From Planctomycetales bacterium (lineage in GTDB: Bacteria; Planctomycetota; Planctomycetia; Isosphaerales; Isosphaeraceae): DNA of 6,883 nucleotides. Position numbers and translations under genes: made by a program. Location: assembly GCA_027435495.1 (NCBI GenBank), contig DAHZZC010000078.1:1-6883 (forward strand), in the 5' to 3' direction. Below the pieces are notes generated by a model. That model was not told the DNA's origin, did not search any database, and worked only from the letters and a program-made list of their open reading frames with translations. Positions within the stretch are counted from its first letter, which is position 1; the number at the start of each line of letters is the position of its first letter. Shown here in pieces: positions 5,223-6,883 of this stretch.

Positions 5223-6488
5223 ATGCTGCGCGCCCTGAAGATCAACAAGCCCGAAGCCGATTCGTCTCGCTCGCATCGTCGCCGTCACCAGTTCGTTCCG
5301 TCGATGAGCGGCGACCAGTCGAAGTTGGAGGAACGATCGTTACTCTCGGGGATGGGTGGAGCGGCGCATGCCGCGGTCGCCCACCATCTGGCGGTCGAGC
5401 ACCGCCTTGCCGTCGAACACCGCCTCGCGGCCCAGCATCGTTTCGCGGCCCAGCATCGTTTCGCGGCCCAGCATCGTTTCGCGGCCCATCATCGGCTCCA
5501 TGCGGGCAGGGCGGCGCTGGCGCAACATCAAGGGGTCGCAACCTTGCCATATTCGCAGTCGGCGATGGCCAAGGACCCGCTGGTTTCGGTTTCTCCAACC
5601 GGCGCCGTGACGGTCACCGACCTGGGCACCGGGGTTTCGACGACGTCCGGGATGCCGGTCACATCCGCTCTGACCCGAGGCGCCGTGGCGAGGGCCGACC
5701 TCCTGGCCCGGGGTGTCACGCCGAGGGCCGACCTCCTGGCCCGGGGTGTCACGGCGCGGGCTGATCTCCTGGCCCGGGGCATCGCGGCCCGGACGGCGAT
5801 TTTCGGAACCTCGCCTACGACCAACACGCTCGCGACCGGGCTGCTCCCGACCAGCGGAGTCCTCGGCACGGCGTTGCCGGCCTACTCGATCGTGAACAAC
5901 TCGCAGGGCAGCGCTCTGCCAACGCTTGTCGCCATCATGCCGACAGGCAGCAATCTCGGATACGTCGCACCTGGGTACAGTCCGACCGGGCTGGTCACCA
6001 CTGGTTTCGGGACGATCGGGTCGAACATGGGGAGTGGGCTTGGCTACAGCACGACCGGATACGCCAGCACCGGGTATCCGACCTCGATCACGCCGACCTC
6101 GCCGCTTGGAGCGCTGGAAACTGGTGGAATGGTCCCCACGCCGGGCCTCTCGGGCGCCACGATATCAGCGCTTGGGAGCGAGACGTCCCCGCTGAGCACG
6201 ATCGGCGTGCAGGGTGCGCTGCCGTTCGGCCCACTGGCCTACAGCCCTATCGCATTCAACCTTCTGGCCTACCCGGTCGGACCGTTGAACGCCTCGCCAC
6301 TGCCGTTCAATGGGACACTGCCGTTCACCGGCTCGCCGATCAACCCCGGCCCGCTGCCATCCAATGGGACACTGCTGTTCACTGGATCGCCGATCAACTC
6401 CAGTCCGCTGCCATTCAACGGGACGTTGCCGTTTACCCGTTCGCCGATCAATCCCAGCCCGGTCGCCAGCACCGGGACGCTCTTCTGA
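5223..6488 (+). CDS. Uncharacterised repeat-rich protein with LEPR-XLL-like N-terminus
   Basis: The protein has 421 residues, and I do not recognise a family for the whole of it. Residues 1-34 are basic (SHRRRHQF at 17-24), followed by KLEERSLLSG (34-43), an LEPR-XLL-like motif found at the start of planctomycete exported proteins. Residues 51-92 are seven hexapeptides of the type A-x-x-H-R-[LF]. Residues 153-185 are three 11-residue repeats ending ADLLAR, with a decayed fourth. Residues 245-290 are rich in Gly, Tyr, Ser and Thr. Residues 359-412 are three 18-residue repeats, PLPFNGTLPFTGSPIN-like. The protein contains no cysteine, no clear membrane helix and no catalytic motif. Differences between 18-residue units are mostly synonymous, which supports real coding. 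It is transcribed divergently from the sigma factor and ends at a strong terminator, so it looks monocistronic. An extracellular structural or wall-associated role is inferred only. Confidence 0.85.
   Translation: MLRALKINKPEADSSRSHRRRHQFVPSMSGDQSKLEERSLLSGMGGAAHAAVAHHLAVEHRLAVEHRLAAQHRFAAQHRFAAQHRFAAHHRLHAGRAALAQHQGVATLPYSQSAMAKDPLVSVSPTGAVTVTDLGTGVSTTSGMPVTSALTRGAVARADLLARGVTPRADLLARGVTARADLLARGIAARTAIFGTSPTTNTLATGLLPTSGVLGTALPAYSIVNNSQGSALPTLVAIMPTGSNLGYVAPGYSPTGLVTTGFGTIGSNMGSGLGYSTTGYASTGYPTSITPTSPLGALETGGMVPTPGLSGATISALGSETSPLSTIGVQGALPFGPLAYSPIAFNLLAYPVGPLNASPLPFNGTLPFTGSPINPGPLPSNGTLLFTGSPINSSPLPFNGTLPFTRSPINPSPVASTGTLF
5373..5498 (+). repeat. Seven tandem 18-base units encoding His-Arg hexapeptides
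   Basis: The seven units encode AVAHHL, AVEHRL, AVEHRL, AAQHRF three times, and AAHHRL. The three AAQHRF units (5427-5480) are identical in DNA, which indicates recent expansion by slippage or unequal exchange. The outer units are diverged. A histidine falls at every sixth residue. Confidence 0.9.
5679..5777 (+). repeat. Three tandem 33-base units encoding 11-residue ADLLAR repeats
   Basis: The units read GAVARADLLAR, GVTPRADLLAR and GVTARADLLAR. A decayed fourth (GIAARTAI) follows to about 5801. The spelling gctgat for Ala-Asp in the third unit, against gccgac in the others, shows silent divergence. Confidence 0.88.
6297..6458 (+). repeat. Three tandem 54-base units encoding 18-residue Pro/Asn/Gly repeats
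   Basis: Units begin at 6297, 6351 and 6405, and a short degenerate remnant (PVASTGTLF) ends the protein. Units 1 and 3 differ by seven synonymous and two amino-acid-changing codons, so the protein sequence of the repeat appears to be under selection. Confidence 0.88.
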
Positions 6489-6510
6489 TCGGGGATCGAC
6501 TCAGATGACG

Positions 6511-6556
6511 AACACCGACGGCGCCGAGGATCAACCCTCGACGCCGTCGGCGTTTT
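6511..6556 (+). terminator. Rho-independent terminator of the repeat-protein gene
   Basis: AACACCGACGGCG (6511-6523) pairs with CGCCGTCGGCGTT (6542-6554) with one mismatch. Inside it, CGAGG pairs with CCTCG around a six-base loop, separated from the outer stem by a single C/A mismatch. The stem runs into TTTT (6553-6556). It begins 22 bases after the stop at 6488. On the other strand the stem is followed by a poor T-tract, so it serves mainly the plus-strand gene, although it also lies past the end of the convergent right-hand gene. Confidence 0.85.
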
Positions 6557-6576
6557 CAAATCCACCTTCCGATCGC

Positions 6577-6883
6577 TCAGCAGAAGGCTGTTTGCTCGAC
6601 CCTCGGCTCGGCCCGGGGGACAGCCGTGTATCGCCCAGTTGTGTCGACCACAAATCGGATCGTCCGGGCGGCGAGGCCGCCTTCCTGGCCTTGGACCTCA
6701 ACGAGCAAATCGTGCTCGCCCTTCGAGAGCGAGCCACCGTCGAGTCGGGCCGACCACTCCGGGCCCTCAGGCTCGAGCAGGATCCAGGGCCCGGCATCGA
6801 CCCGCGCCCGGACCCGATCGACGGCCGACGCGGCCCAGGCCCGGACCACGATCCGGTCGGGACCTCGGACGACGTGCGACGGA
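6577..6883 (-). CDS. C-terminal fragment of a protein ending in an Ig-like beta-sandwich, possibly a metallophosphoesterase
   Basis: The frame enters from the right edge and ends with TGA at 6577-6579, giving 101 visible residues. The pattern is GPDRIVVRAWA, then VDRVRARVDAGPW, then PEWSARLDGG, then KGEHDLLVEVQG, then RTIRFVVDTTGRYT, ending in AFC. The alternation of V-x-V strands, a D-x-G-P-W turn, W-S-A-x-L-D and G-E-H-x-L is typical of small Ig-like or fibronectin-like beta-sandwich domains. I recall similar tails behind calcineurin-like phosphoesterases and other secreted planctomycete enzymes, but nothing catalytic is in view, so that assignment is tentative. It is convergent with the repeat-protein gene, with 88 bases between them containing the terminator. 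A GTG at 6849 is in frame, but the sequence continues upstream with the same character, so it is not taken as the start. Confidence 0.7.
   Translation of the reverse strand, partial: PSHVVRGPDRIVVRAWAASAVDRVRARVDAGPWILLEPEGPEWSARLDGGSLSKGEHDLLVEVQGQEGGLAARTIRFVVDTTGRYTAVPRAEPRVEQTAFC

Noticed and set aside
5373..5498. Short direct repeats considered as a CRISPR array or an iteron-type origin
   Set aside because: The 18-base units are contiguous without spacers, lie in frame inside a coding sequence and encode a regular hexapeptide.
4778..5764. A 328-codon plus-strand frame overlapping the start of the repeat-protein gene
   Set aside because: It runs through the intergenic region and reads the 18-base and 33-base repeats out of frame. 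The 5223 start has the better ribosome binding site, and its repeats show silent substitutions in frame.
5679..5777. ADLLAR repeats considered as a pentapeptide-repeat fold
   Set aside because: The period is 11 residues, not five, and the A(D/N)LxX pattern does not continue between units.

Overview
The window is GC-rich bacterial DNA, and its proteins point to a planctomycete, most likely of the Isosphaeraceae/Gemmataceae type. The evidence is threefold. It has an ECF sigma factor with the planctomycete-style region 2 (HGPMVLGVCRRVLGN...EAEDAFQATFLILARKA) and a membrane-spanning C-terminal extension. It has a giant GNxIGT-type beta-helix protein. It also has two proteins that begin with a basic stretch followed by an LExRxxLS (LEPR-XLL-like) motif. 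The assignment rests on family knowledge and was not confirmed by a search.

Layout, left to right. (1) Positions 1-2442, minus strand: the first 814 codons of a right-handed beta-helix repeat protein that runs off the left edge. (2) Positions 2443-2996: a gap of 554 bases holding the leader of that gene and a REPIN-like pair of inverted REP elements at 2851-2927. (3) Positions 2997-4718, minus strand: a 573-residue ECF sigma factor with one predicted transmembrane helix and a long Pro/Arg-rich tail. (4) Positions 4719-5222: a divergent intergenic region with weak candidate promoters on both strands and several short palindromes. (5) Positions 5223-6488, plus strand: a 421-residue repeat-rich protein with an LEPR-XLL-like N-terminus, which I cannot assign to a family. 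It carries 6-, 11- and 18-residue tandem repeats, including a histidine-periodic block. (6) Positions 6511-6556: a strong intrinsic terminator for that gene. (7) Positions 6577-6883, minus strand: the C-terminal 101 residues of a protein with an Ig-like beta-sandwich, entering from the right edge.

The sigma factor sits between two proteins that share an envelope-type N-terminal motif. A plausible but unproven reading is a surface-protein locus with a membrane-tethered sigma factor next to its possible targets. I see no CRISPR array, tRNA, rRNA or insertion sequence. No complete new enzymatic or defence system is evident. The least explained items are the 5223-6488 protein and the REPIN-like element.
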